Assembly (NCBI GenBank): GCA_019347695.1
Contig: JAHWKT010000005.1
Span: forward strand, 1 to 48,215
Direction: 5' to 3'
DNA length: 48,215 nucleotides
Source of the DNA: Actinomycetota bacterium
GTDB lineage: Bacteria; Actinomycetota; Nitriliruptoria; Euzebyales; JAHELV01
The position numbers and the translations under genes are program-made. Below the pieces are notes generated by a model. That model did no database searches. It worked only from the letters and a program-made list of their open reading frames with translations, and was not told the DNA's origin. Shown in pieces: positions 34,365-43,985 of the stretch; within the stretch, counting starts at the first letter, position 1; each line of letters starts with the position of its first letter.

Positions 34365-34690
34365 TCTGTGAGCTCGGGCCACATCGAAGATCGATCGGCG
34401 ACCCACCAGCTGTCCAGCGGTGAACGCAACGGGTCGGCATCGCACGCGCCCTGATCAACCATCCCGACGTGCTGCTCGTCGACGAGCCCACCTCGGTGCT
34501 CGACCACCAGCGTGGCCGGCAGATCGTCGACCTCCTCTCCGAACTCACCCACCAGCGCTACGTCGCGACGGTGATGGCACCCACGACCGCACACAGCTCG
34601 ACCACGTCGACATCTCTACCACATGCACGACGGACGCCTGACCACCGCCGCGCCGATCGCCGTCGCCATACCGACCGCCAACGCGCGATA
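34365..34690 (+). pseudogene. ABC transporter ATPase (LolD/MacB type), C-terminal remnant
   Basis: The ABC signature and what follows it can be read across frame changes: [17 protein letters not shown] (signature motif), then after a shift near 34430 [20 protein letters not shown] (Walker B) and [14 protein letters not shown] (D-loop). A further shift near 34580 leads to RTQLDHVD. The last stretch resembles [11 protein letters not shown]. Walker A and the Q-loop are absent. It is joined directly to the VOC fragment. Confidence 0.7.
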
Positions 34691-34975
34691 GACAGCAGCA
34701 CGGGATGGCCCAACTCGGTGTGGTCGCTGGCGCTCGCGCGACCCCACAACCCCGTGCGCCGTCCCACCACGAGCGCGCGTGTGGCCGAGGTGCATGGACT
34801 GGTTCACGCGACTTACGTGCTCGCGTCGTCGGTGGCCACCGAGCACGCCGCGACCATCAGCTTCGCCGCCTTGGGCATCGCTTTCATCGCGCTCGCTGCG
34901 CCTATGTCGGGCTACGCCAACGCGCGCGGCACAACCGACGAGGATGAACGCCAACACGCTGTAGGAACGCGGAGG
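34691..34975. other. non-coding gap before antiporter terminus
   Basis: These 285 bases hold no recognisable gene. A plus-strand segment near 34800-34910 reads [19 protein letters not shown], one hydrophobic helix, possibly another remnant, but nothing supports expression. Confidence 0.35.
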
Positions 34976-36928
34976 TCAGGTCTTGGTAGGTCCGCGGGTC
35001 GGCTCCGGTGCAGCTGCAACGGTCCGCGGGTGCTGCGCCCGTACCCACGCTTCGATGCCGGCGATGCCGTGGTCGCGGTCGGCCGATGTCACGATGAGCA
35101 GATCGCCTGGGCACAGGCGGGTGTCTCCGCGGGGCAGCAGAACCCGATCGTTGCGTACGACGGCGGCCACGAGGACGTCGGGCGGCGGCATCGCCTCGCG
35201 CAGCAGCTGTCCGACGAGCCGCGAGTCGTCGGGCAGTTCGACCTCGATCACGTCGAGGCCGGTGTCCGAGATCGGCAGCGCGTCGGCGATGACGTCGGTC
35301 GTGGAGGGTCGGGTCGCCAGTCCGAGCGCAGTGATCACGGGCACCGCGGTCGTGCCCTGCACCAGCGCCGAGACGAGCACGACGAAGAACACGGCGTGGA
35401 AGATGGTTGTCGCGCCGGGGATGCCGGCCGAGTGCGCGAAGGTGGCCAACACGATCGGTACCGCGCCACGCAGGCCCAGCCACGACACCGCGGCGATCCC
35501 GCGTGCCGAGAAGCCCATCGGCGCCAGAGTGACCGCACACGCCAGCGGGCGGCCGACCAGCACGAGCAGCGCGACAAGGCCCAGCGCGGTGAGTGCGATA
35601 CCGGGCAGCTGCGACGGGAACACCAGGAGGCCCAACAGCAGAAACAGACCGACTTCGGCGCCGTTCGCCAGCGCGGTGTGGAACGATCGCAACGAGGCCC
35701 GATGGCGGGGCGTCTCGATGGCCAGGACGATCCCGGCGATGTAGGTCGCGAGGAACCCTGACGCCCCGAGCGTGGCGGCGACGCCGTAGGTCGCGCCCGC
35801 GATCGCCAGCCCCACGATCGGATACCAGCCTCTCGCCGCATCCCGGATGTGATGGAACAGTCGACCACCCGACCAGCCCGCGGCGACCCCGACGGCGACC
35901 CCGCCGATGAGCTGTGCCGCGCCGAACACGACCCACGCGGCGGCGCTGGGCGGGGTGATCCACGCTGACAACAGACCGACGGTCAGCAGCACGGCGACGG
36001 GATCGTTCGCACCTGACTCGATCTTGAGCACCGCCGACAGGCGCTCCGGCAGCGGCGCGCGGCGCAGCAGATCGAACACCGCCGCCGCGTCGGTGGACGC
36101 GACGATCGCGCCGACGAGCCAGGCGGCACGGCTGGGAACGTCCAACAGCCACATCGCGCCCAGCGCGGTGATACCTGCCGTGATCAGCACGCCGACGGTG
36201 GCCAGGACGACGCCCGGCGCAGCCCCTCGGCGCAGATGTCGCACGTCGGTGGTCAACCCGCCCTCGAACAGGATGATCACCAGCGCGCCGACACCGAGGC
36301 TCTGGACCAGCACCGGATCCGACAGGCTGATCCAGTCCAGCCCGTCATCGCCGACCACCATCCCGACGGCCAGGAACGACAGGGCGGCGGGCAGGCGCAG
36401 CCGCGCGGCAAGGACCGCGGTGAGCGATCCGACGATCAACAGCCAGGCGCCGACCAGCAGCGGCCGGTCGACTGCCAGTCCGGCGTCCAGTGCGTCCGCG
36501 GCGGGCGGATCGGTCGAGCCGGCCACGGCGGCGAGCAGGTACGCCACCATCACGCTGCCCGTCAGCAGCAACGCGGTCGCAGCCAGGACCACGCGTACCG
36601 CCGAGCGGAGATCGTCGTCGTGGTGGTCCTGGCGTCGACGTTGCAGCAGTGCGTGTGCGGTCGCACCTGCGGTCATCCCGAGCAGCAGCGCAACCACCAG
36701 GCGCCAGCCACCCGACAGCACGAGTCCGGGTGTCAACGGCCCGAACGCTACGACGATGCCGATCGCGACGATCACGGCGCTGCCGAGCTTGACCGGATGG
36801 GACACCTGCCGCAACGCCCACCCGAGCTCACCCGCGATCAGGCGGCCCAGTGACATCCCGGCCGCCGAGCCGTCACGCCGAGCGTCACGGCGGGCCGCGG
36901 TCAACAGGCTCGACCACCACGGTCTCAT
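34976..36928 (-). CDS. K+/H+ or Na+/H+ antiporter (CPA1, NhaP2/CvrA type)
   Basis: A 650-residue inner-membrane antiporter. Residues about 25-150 form an extra N-terminal module of about four helices. Residues 155-545 are the CPA1 core: LILFEGGL-type [19 protein letters not shown], the ion-binding region [15 protein letters not shown] (ST-D signature) and [20 protein letters not shown]. Residues about 565-635 are a TrkA_C domain ([40 protein letters not shown]), typical of potassium-linked NhaP2. It exchanges cytoplasmic K+ or Na+ for protons and helps pH and volume control. The start ATG may also be 36856 (MSLGRLIAG). Confidence 0.93.
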   Translation of the reverse strand: MRPWWSSLLTAARRDARRDGSAAGMSLGRLIAGELGWALRQVSHPVKLGSAVIVAIGIVVAFGPLTPGLVLSGGWRLVVALLLGMTAGATAHALLQRRRQDHHDDDLRSAVRVVLAATALLLTGSVMVAYLLAAVAGSTDPPAADALDAGLAVDRPLLVGAWLLIVGSLTAVLAARLRLPAALSFLAVGMVVGDDGLDWISLSDPVLVQSLGVGALVIILFEGGLTTDVRHLRRGAAPGVVLATVGVLITAGITALGAMWLLDVPSRAAWLVGAIVASTDAAAVFDLLRRAPLPERLSAVLKIESGANDPVAVLLTVGLLSAWITPPSAAAWVVFGAAQLIGGVAVGVAAGWSGGRLFHHIRDAARGWYPIVGLAIAGATYGVAATLGASGFLATYIAGIVLAIETPRHRASLRSFHTALANGAEVGLFLLLGLLVFPSQLPGIALTALGLVALLVLVGRPLACAVTLAPMGFSARGIAAVSWLGLRGAVPIVLATFAHSAGIPGATTIFHAVFFVVLVSALVQGTTAVPVITALGLATRPSTTDVIADALPISDTGLDVIEVELPDDSRLVGQLLREAMPPPDVLVAAVVRNDRVLLPRGDTRLCPGDLLIVTSADRDHGIAGIEAWVRAQHPRTVAAAPEPTRGPTKT

Positions 36929-37053
36929 CGTGGCGAGACTATGTCATGCACACGCCGGGCGCGGTCCCCATGGCGGCTTTGTCGTGTGTCGCGCCCAAGC
37001 ATCGCCGGTCGTGACTTCGCGACCGACCGGCCGGGGCCCTACCATCGGCACGC

Positions 37054-37533
37054 ATGAGTCGCCCTATCGATGCCGACACGATCACAGTTCGGCGCGCCCG
37101 GTCGGCCGACCTCAACGAACTCGCCGCTCTCCGGGCGGAGTGCGGTCTCGTGCCGTCACCACGCGGATTCCGCGACGAGATGGAGCGCATGCTCAACAAC
37201 TCATCGGAGGTGTGCCTCGTGGCCTCGGACACCTCCAACGGCGGGCAGATCGTCGGCGCACTGGTGGGATCCTACGACGGTCGCTCCGCGAACGTCTCAC
37301 GTCTGGCCACCCACCCCGACCACCGCCGACGCGGCATCGCCACCGCACTCGTCGCCAGGTTCACCGCAGCCCTCGACCACCCGAGCGTCAGCGACGCGTC
37401 GGCGCTCGTGCTCGACCGCACCCCCGACGCTGACCGGCTGTGGACAGCACTCGCCTTCGACCACATCGGCGACGTGCCCGCCTACCGTCCGTCGGTTCGA
37501 GCACGTGGTACCGACCGCCGGGGCACAGCATGA
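37054..37533 (+). CDS. GNAT-family N-acetyltransferase
   Basis: A 159-residue acetyltransferase. The acetyl-CoA loop is THPDHRRRGIATALVARF (residues about 88-105, the R/Q-x-x-G-x-A motif). The upstream strand is GGQIVGALVGSYDGRS and the end is RLWTALAFDHIGDVPAYRP. Substrate unknown; it could acetylate a small amine or a protein. It overlaps the antiporter gene by ATGA, so both are co-translated, which raises the possibility that it modifies or serves that system (inference). Confidence 0.88.
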   Translation: MSRPIDADTITVRRARSADLNELAALRAECGLVPSPRGFRDEMERMLNNSSEVCLVASDTSNGGQIVGALVGSYDGRSANVSRLATHPDHRRRGIATALVARFTAALDHPSVSDASALVLDRTPDADRLWTALAFDHIGDVPAYRPSVRARGTDRRGTA

Positions 37534-39599
37534 CCTTGACGCTCCTGGCGGCGGCAGCCCCCGAAGGTGGTGGCGCACCGGCGTTCCTCACCGAGGTGGC
37601 GGCGCTGCTGATCGCAGCGGCGATCGCGGCGTACACGGCGACTCGGCTGCGTCAGGTCCCGATCGTTGGGTTCCTCGTGGCCGGCGTGGTCATCGGTCCC
37701 AATGCCGTCGGGCTCGTCCGCTCGATCGAGACCGTCAACGCCGCGGCCGAGCTCGGCGTGATCCTGTTGCTGTTCACGATCGGCATCGAGTTCTCCCTCG
37801 ACCGGCTGGTCGCCATCCGCCGGCTGATCATCGGTGGCGGCACCCTGCAGGTGGGTCTGGCGATCGCTGTGACCGCGGGCATCTGCGTCGCCGTCGGCTC
37901 GTCGGTCCCCGAAGCTGTGTTCAGCGGCATGCTCGTGGCGCTGTCGTCGACGGCGATCGTGCTCAAGCTCCTCGCCGGACGGAGCGCGACCGACAGCAGG
38001 CCTGGGCGCGTGCAGGTCGGGCTGCTGATCTTCCAGGACCTGGCGATCGTCGCGTTCGTGCTGCTGGTGCCGATGCTCAGCGGGGACGGTGGTAGTGCGC
38101 TCGACATGGTCGTCGCATTGGGGCGGGCGGCGGTCGTGGTCGCGGCGGTGCTGGTCGGCGCGCGGCGTGTGATGCCGCAGCTGCTCGAGCGTGTGGCCCG
38201 CGCCTGCTCGCAGGAGGTCTTCCTTCTCGTCGTCGTGGCCGTCTGCATCGGTACGGCCTACATCAGTGGACTGCTGATCGGGTCGGTGACGCTCGGCGCC
38301 TTCCTCGCCGGGCTCCTCGTCGGCGAGTCGGCGTTCGATCTGCAGGCCCTCGGCGAGATCATCCCGCTGCAGACCCTGTTCAGCGCGGTGTTCTTCATCT
38401 CGGTCGGGATGTTGCTCGACCCTGGATTCCTGCTCGCCAACGCCGCACTCGTGCTGGCAGTCGTCGCCGTCGTCGCCCTCATCAAGGTCACCACGACCGC
38501 CGTCGCCGTCGCCGCGCTGCGCGAACCGGTGACAGTGACAGCGGTCGCCGCCTTCGGGCTCGCGCAGGTCGGCGAGTTCTCCTTCGTGCTCGAAGGGGTG
38601 GGTCGAGAGGCGGGCCTGACACCGGCCGGTCTGGGCGAGACCGGCAGCCAGACGTTCATCGCCGCGACCGTTGTACTCATGCTCGTCACACCGGCGCTGT
38701 CGGCGCTCGGTCGCATGCTCGCGGCACGCGCGATCGCCGGCCGCGACCGGTCGCTGGCGGAGGATCTCGTCGGCGGCTCCGATACGCGGCACGGTCACGT
38801 GGTCATCGCCGGCTACGGCGCCGCGGCCCGCGCACTGGCGGAACTGCTCGACCGCAACGGCATCCCGTTCGTGGTCACGACGCTGTCGCCGGACGGCGCC
38901 AGCGAGGCCGCCGACGCCGGCTACGATGTGCTCCGCGGCGACGCGACCCGGCGGGCGACGCTGGAGGCCGCCGAGACGCCCGACGCGCGCTGTGTCGTCA
39001 TCGCCGACGACGAGCCCGACGCCGTCGCGCGCACCGCCGCGACCGCGCGGATGGTCGCGCCCGGCGTCCCGGTGATCGCACGTGTATGGGGCGACGCCGA
39101 TCCCGAAGCGCTCGGCGTCGACGAGCTGGTGACGGCCGAGAACGCGTCGGCGCTCGCCGTCGCCGTCCGCGTGCTGCGCCGCTTCGGCCTGGCGAACACG
39201 GCCATCGCCGCCGAGGTCGATCGCATCAAGCGCAGCGGATGGACCGGCGGCGCCGTCACCGCCACGCTGAGCGCCATCGACCGGGCCAGCCAGCTCGAGT
39301 TCCGCCCCATCGACACGCAAGGCTGTCCACACGTCGACGAGATCACCCCGGTCCTGCCGAGTGCAGCCGGTTGCGAGGACTGCCTGCGCATGGGTGCGCG
39401 CTGGAACCATCTGCGGGTGTGCCTGTCATGCGGGCACGTCGGCTGCTGTGACTCCTCACCGAATCGCCACGCAACGGCGCATCACAACGAGACCGGACAC
39501 CCGCTGATCGCCTCCGGCGAGGAGGGCGAGAACTGGGCCTGGTGCTACGTCGACCGCGCCCGCATCGACGGCCAGCCCACCATCGACAGCCCGACGTGA
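37530..39599 (+). CDS. CPA2 cation/proton antiporter with TrkA-N domain and UBP-type zinc finger
   Basis: A 689-residue, three-part protein. Residues about 25-400 form the KefB/CPA2 membrane core: LRQVPIVGFLVAGVVIGPNA, LLLFTIGIEFSLDRL, VALSSTAIVLKLLAG and FGLAQVGEFSFVLEGVGREA. Residues about 422-535 are an RCK/TrkA-N nucleotide-binding domain (HVVIAGYGAAARALAELLDR). Residues about 598-680 form a UBP-type zinc finger: CPHVDEI, CEDCLRMGARWNHLRVCLSC, GHVGCCDS, HATAHHNETGHPLI. All expected Cys/His ligands are present. ATG at 37530 overlaps the GNAT stop. The finger's partner in bacteria is not known. Confidence 0.94.
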   Translation: MTLTLLAAAAPEGGGAPAFLTEVAALLIAAAIAAYTATRLRQVPIVGFLVAGVVIGPNAVGLVRSIETVNAAAELGVILLLFTIGIEFSLDRLVAIRRLIIGGGTLQVGLAIAVTAGICVAVGSSVPEAVFSGMLVALSSTAIVLKLLAGRSATDSRPGRVQVGLLIFQDLAIVAFVLLVPMLSGDGGSALDMVVALGRAAVVVAAVLVGARRVMPQLLERVARACSQEVFLLVVVAVCIGTAYISGLLIGSVTLGAFLAGLLVGESAFDLQALGEIIPLQTLFSAVFFISVGMLLDPGFLLANAALVLAVVAVVALIKVTTTAVAVAALREPVTVTAVAAFGLAQVGEFSFVLEGVGREAGLTPAGLGETGSQTFIAATVVLMLVTPALSALGRMLAARAIAGRDRSLAEDLVGGSDTRHGHVVIAGYGAAARALAELLDRNGIPFVVTTLSPDGASEAADAGYDVLRGDATRRATLEAAETPDARCVVIADDEPDAVARTAATARMVAPGVPVIARVWGDADPEALGVDELVTAENASALAVAVRVLRRFGLANTAIAAEVDRIKRSGWTGGAVTATLSAIDRASQLEFRPIDTQGCPHVDEITPVLPSAAGCEDCLRMGARWNHLRVCLSCGHVGCCDSSPNRHATAHHNETGHPLIASGEEGENWAWCYVDRARIDGQPTIDSPT

Positions 39600-39702
39600 T
39601 ACGAGCGGTCAATGGCGTCGGCCCGGTCCGTGTTGAGGATGCCGCGCAGATCGCTCGGCCAGCTCAGGGTGTATGCAGCACAGCCGTCACACCACACCCG
39701 CA

Positions 39703-39933
39703 TCATCGCGCACCTCCTGCCCGGCGGACGTCGAGCCCGCCCGACGCCGCCTGTCCACCGACGATCGAGCCGGCTGCGATCAGCACGCGACCCACGTGCA
39801 CCCGCCACGCCGGCGTGACCCCCGAAGACCTGCGCGTTCGGCGAGCTGCCGCGACGCGGTTGTGCCGGGCGGCCTCACGGCGACGCTCCTCGAGCGTGGC
39901 CTCGACAACCTCTGCCACCATTAACCCGCTCAT
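39703..39933 (-). CDS. small basic protein of unknown function with one hydrophobic helix
   Basis: A 76-residue frame starting MSGLMVAEVVEATLEERRRE, rich in Arg, then WRVHVGRVLIAAGSIVGGQA, one possible membrane helix, and a short tail. The ATG is preceded by GGGAAGG at eight bases, and a promoter-like region separates it from the divergent CGNR gene, so I think it is expressed. No family was recognised. Confidence 0.55.
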   Translation of the reverse strand: MSGLMVAEVVEATLEERRREAARHNRVAAARRTRRSSGVTPAWRVHVGRVLIAAGSIVGGQAASGGLDVRRAGGAR

Positions 39934-39961
39934 TGCGGTGCCTTCCCGTAACGGGTATAAC
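39933..39961 (+). promoter_or_regulatory. promoter upstream of the CGNR gene
   Basis: TTGCGG (39933-39938), 17 bases, then TATAAC (39956-39961) give a good vegetative-type promoter, within an unusually A/T-rich intergenic stretch (39950-40000). TAAGGAG at 39996-40002 then serves the GTG start at 40007. Confidence 0.65.
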
Positions 39962-40006
39962 CGTCTTGATGGCTTACAACCTATATCGAACCCTGTAAGG
40001 AGTCAA

Positions 40007-40574
40007 GTGAAATACGATCATTACAGCGATCCGTCGATCGCGGTCGCGGTCGACCTGATCAACGACTTCGGCACCGTACCGCTCGACTCGGCCGGACACG
40101 GCGACAAACCGCTCGGTGACCCGGCGGCGTTCCTGCGGGGCCACGGACTCGACGACACCGGCGTGACGCAGGCCGACGCGCCCGCCGCGCAGGACCTCGC
40201 CGACCGGCTGCACGAGGCACTCAACACTGACGATCCGGCACGCGTGGTGGACGTCGTCAACGGCGTGCTCGCCGACGCCAACGCGGTCCCCCAGATCAGC
40301 AGCCACGACGGCCAACCGTGGCACCTGCACTACCACGCCGCCGGCGCCGCGCCACTCGACCAGTTTGGCCGCCACCGCCGCGATGGGCCTCGCCACCGTG
40401 CTGTGCACCAGCGGCACCAGCCGCTTCGGGCACTGCGATGGCACCGCGTGCCGCGACGTCTACGTCGACACGTCGCGCAACAACCGACGACGATTCTGCA
40501 GCGACGGCTGCGCCAACCTCGCCCACGTCACCGCACACCGCGCGCGCCAGCGGGCGGACGGGCACACGAACTGA
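40007..40574 (+). pseudogene. CGNR zinc-finger (ABATE-domain) protein, one-base frameshift
   Basis: The N-terminal ABATE-like part is MKYDHYSDPSIAVAVDLIND, PAAQDLADRLHEALNTDDPA and WHLHYHAAGAAPLDQ. A one-base shift near 40360 is needed to continue with AATAAMGLATVLC and the CGNR finger FGHCDGTACRDVYVD then RRRFCSDGCANLAHV, ending at 40572. These proteins are probable DNA-binding transcription regulators of actinobacteria. Promoter, ribosome site and both ends are intact, so the indel may be a base-calling error; if real, the DNA-binding finger is lost. Confidence 0.78.
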
Positions 40575-40741
40575 CCGGCCGAGGCGTTGCGGTCAGCGAC
40601 ATCCGCCACCTGGGACCCGACGGCTGGCAGCCGGGGACGCATCCGGATCGCGCCGACTACGGCTCGTTCGCCGACTTCAGCGACCCCGACGGCAACACCT
40701 GGGTGCTGCAGGAGGCGCGGCGCGGCGACGCGACCGCCTGA
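40575..40741 (+). pseudogene. VOC-family protein, C-terminal remnant
   Basis: Immediately after the CGNR stop the plus strand encodes RGVAVSDIRHLGPDGWQPG, then DYGSFADFSDPDGNTWVLQE, the unmistakable last strands of a glyoxalase-like VOC protein with its final metal Glu. The N-terminal half is missing. It need not come from the same gene as the N-terminal VOC remnant at 34106. Confidence 0.68.
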
Positions 40742-41551
40742 CGGCGCGCAACAGCACGACGACGGATCAGGCCGTATCGACCCGGCCGCCGAAAAGCGGT
40801 TCATGTGAACGTTCCGTGGGTGGGTTGACGGCGCCTGCATAGCGCAACGCCGCCTCTGGCCTACGTTTCCGGCTATCTGAGGCTGGAATCGATGGGCGCT
40901 GGAGGCGGCGCGAGCTGGTCGGCGCCGCCAGGTCGGTGTCGGTGTAACCGGTGAGCAGCGGAGCCCACTCACGCGCCGGCATGTCAAGCCACGCGCGTGC
41001 TCGCTGGTCCGGCGCGAGCCGGCCGGTGATGCGCTGCAGTGCGGCGGCGAGCGGGGAGGACCACCTGTGGCGGGCCGCGCAGGCGGTTCGTGAGCTCACC
41101 GACGCGGTGGACGACCGCGCGCCGCAGCCGTCCGATGACCAGTGAAGCGGTCGAGGCGCCGTCACTCAGGTCGCGGCCAAGCACCGAGCGCAGCGTCGAC
41201 CGGGTCGTCCACGGCAGGCTGAACTGGTGGCGCCTGCTTCGACTGCTGAACGAGCAACGTCCGCGCTGGGACGAGCACTACCGTGTTGGCCACGCCGTGA
41301 CCGCGCTCACACACGCCGGCCGGGCGACCGTGCTCGCCTACCTGCAACACCGCGCGACCGGCCCGCGTCACGACCTGCACGGCTGACCCTGCCGGTCACG
41401 CGCCGGACGCGGCAGCCGACGAGCGCGATCGATCATCAGCAAGGACGGTCGACTGCGATCGGCTAGGATCCACGCGGCCACCGTCGGGCTCGGCTGTCAT
41501 GCCCGACGTGCCGCGACGCGGGCGCCAGAGGCTTAGCACGAGGAGGACCGC
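40742..41551. other. low-information region with weak open frames
   Basis: No gene is convincing. A plus-strand frame at 41135-41386 (83 codons, including VGHAVTALTHAGRATVLAYL) and a minus-strand stretch near 40895-41060 (RLAPDQRARAWLDMPAREWA, LLTGYTDTDLAA) look protein-like but have no Shine-Dalgarno site or recognisable family. They may be remnants. Confidence 0.3.
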
Positions 41552-42079
41552 GTGGGGACAACGGATGCGACGCCGGCGGTCCTGGATGAGCTCGACGCTG
41601 GCGAGCGGTCGGTAGTCCTCGACCGGCTGCTAGCCGATCATCCGGACCTGCGACCCGAAGCCGAGGCACTCGCTCGGGAGACGCTCGACGACGTCGACGA
41701 GGATGCCGTTGCCCACGAGGTCGTCGAGATCTACCGCGACATCGAGATCCAGCGCATCGGTGAGCGGGTCGGTCCGCGGCGCGGCCGCGGCTACATCGAC
41801 GAGCACGAGGCGGCGTGGGAGCTGCTCGAGGAGGCGCTGCAACCGTTCCTCGGACAGATCGCTCGTCGTGCCAGGTCGGGATTCACCGACGCGGCCCGGC
41901 GCTATGCGGCCGGCGTGCTGAGTGGGCTCGGCAAGCTCCGGGCCGACGCGGATCCCGACAGCGTGTTCGGCTGGGGTCCGCCCGAGGAGGCCGCCGATTC
42001 GCTGGGCTGGAGCGTCCGACACGCCGCCGAGGAGGTCGGTGTGCCGTTGCCGGATCCGTCGCCTGGGACTGAGTATTGA
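41552..42079 (+). CDS. hypothetical acidic protein upstream of SWIM gene
   Basis: A 175-residue, strongly acidic, helix-rich cytoplasmic protein. GTG at 41552 has an excellent GAGGAGG site seven bases upstream. Segments include RSVVLDRLLADHPDLRPEAE, AWELLEEALQPFLGQIARRA and RYAAGVLSGLGKL. No domain was recognised with confidence. It lies 30 bases before the SWIM zinc-finger gene and is likely co-transcribed and functionally linked with it. Confidence 0.72.
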   Translation: MGTTDATPAVLDELDAGERSVVLDRLLADHPDLRPEAEALARETLDDVDEDAVAHEVVEIYRDIEIQRIGERVGPRRGRGYIDEHEAAWELLEEALQPFLGQIARRARSGFTDAARRYAAGVLSGLGKLRADADPDSVFGWGPPEEAADSLGWSVRHAAEEVGVPLPDPSPGTEY

Positions 42080-42109
42080 TGTACACGGCAGGATGCTCGT
42101 GGTGACGCC

Positions 42110-43701
42110 GTGACGATCACGGTGCCGGTGGATGCTGGCGATGCCACGGTTGCGACGGATGATGCCGGCGGCGAGCAGGATGCACAGCTGACCGAGGTCC
42201 TCGACGGTGCGCTGCTGGCGGCGTACGCAGGCTGGCTGATCTACGAGCGCGGTGTGGACTACGCGACCCACGGACACGTGACGCACCTGCAGATCGGCGG
42301 GCACCGCGCGACGGCGGTGGTGCAGGGCACGCGACCGTACGATGTCACGATCGAACGCGTCGGGTCGACACTGACCTTCGACTGCACGTGCCCGATGGGC
42401 GCGATCGACGAGTTCTGCAAGCACCTGGTCGCGCTCGGGGTGGAGCTCGTCGGCGACGACGAGCCGGACGTCGCCGACGTCGCGCGCGCTGGCCCCGACG
42501 CCCCGCGCGTGGACCCCGATGCCATCGACCTCGACGCATGGCTCGCCGACCAGCCCGCCGACCGGCTGCGCGAGCTGCTGACCGCCGAGGCGGCGCGCGA
42601 CCCGGACGTGCGCCGGCGGCTGTCGGTCGTGGCCGCCGCCGACACTGGCGAGTCGCCCGAGTTGTCGTCGCTGCGCGCGCGAATCACCGACGCCTTCGCC
42701 GTCGGCCATCACCACAGCTACCGCTACATCGAGTACCGCGACGCGTACGCATGGGCGCACGACGTCGAGGCGGTGATCGACGCGGTCGACGAGCTGCTCG
42801 CCGCCGGGTTCGCCGCCGAGACGGTCGCGCTGGCCGAGACGATGCTCGCCGAGCTCAACGACAGCGTCAACTACGTCGACGACTCCGACGGCCACCTGGA
42901 CGGGCTGTTCGAGTCCGCAGCCGACCTGCACCTGCGCGCCTGCGAACAGGCGCGTCCAGACCCGGTCGCGCTGGCCGGGCGGCTGCTGGACTGGGCGCTG
43001 TCGTGGGAGCTGGACGGGTTCCTGTACGCCGTCGGCGACTACGCCGAGGTGCTCGGCAGCGCCGGCCTCGCCGCATACCGCCAGCTCGCCGAGCAGCGCT
43101 GGGCGCAGATCCCCGCGCTCGGCCCCGGCGACGACCACCACGACCGCTTCGCGATCACCACCGTCATGGAGCACCTGGCCGAGACCACCGGCGGACTCGA
43201 CGCGCTGCTCGAGGTGATGCAACGCAACCAGGCGTCGGGGCATGCGTTCGTGCGCATCGCCACGGCCTGCCGCGACCACGACCGCGACGACCTCGCGCTG
43301 GACTGGGCACAGCGCGGCCACCAGGCGTTCCCCGGCGAGTCGCGCCTGACCGAGCTGATCGGCGACATCCACGCAGACCACGGCCGCCACGACGAGGCGC
43401 TGGCCGCCGAACGCGAGCTGTTCACCGGCGGACCGTCGCTCGCCCGCTACCACCGCCTCATGCGCCGTGCCGAGGCAGCCGGGCGCTGGCCGACCGAACG
43501 CGGGCCCGCCACCTCGAACGCGCGCTCGAACCGGCCGACAACCGGGCGTACGACGAGGTCGTCCGGCTGCTGCAGATCATGCGGCCCCTGTACGACGCGA
43601 CCGACCGCGGCGACGCGTTCTCCCCGCTCGTCGCGAGCATCCGCACGAGTTACAAGCGCCGCCGCAACCTCGTCGCCCGCCTCGACCGCGCCCGCCTGTA
43701 G
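42110..43701 (+). pseudogene. SWIM zinc-finger protein with helical-repeat C-terminus, frameshifted near its end
   Basis: The first 460 codons are open: a SWIM finger at about residues 85-105 (FDCTCPMGAIDEFCKHLVAL, a CxCx8CxH pattern), then a long helical-repeat domain (ADRLRELLTAEAARDPDVRR, AGFAAETVALAETMLAELND, LALDWAQRGHQAFPGESRLT) as in DUF6880-like proteins. Near 43495 the reading frame must shift by one to reach ERALEPADNRAYDEVVRLLQ, the normal closing helices, and the stop at 43699. Unshifted, the frame runs on to 43948 with unlikely sequence. SWIM fingers bind DNA or proteins; the role here is unknown. Confidence 0.78.
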
Positions 43702-43985
43702 TCGGCGGCCCGTCTCCCCCACCGGCCACGCCGTCGGGCCATCAGCTGGAACCACTGCTCCACCCGCTCCGTCCCGGGTGCGGTCACCCGTAGGCCGCCG
43801 ATCTCGGACGCACACGCTGATCCCCCGCCAGAGCGTCACAGAGTCAGAAGCACCTCAACCGCACTTCCGCGGTGCCCTCGCCGACCTGGGACGCCACCTC
43901 GTCAGCCTGGCAGGAACACGCCCGCCGCTGAGAGACAGGCCACAGTGACACGTGCGGCTCGCCTGCGCAGACAGCCCAACGACGG
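43702..43985. other. intergenic gap
   Basis: I see no gene, repeat or strong hairpin in these 284 bases between the convergent SWIM and vapC genes. Confidence 0.4.

Noticed and set aside
37482-39410. Minus-strand open frame of about 640 codons
   Set aside because: Exactly antisense to the CPA2 antiporter; His/Asp/Arg-rich, low-complexity translation typical of reversed GC-rich coding DNA.
41630-43453. Minus-strand open frame of about 600 codons
   Set aside because: Antisense to the acidic protein and SWIM genes; repetitive Val/Gly/Arg composition and no motif.
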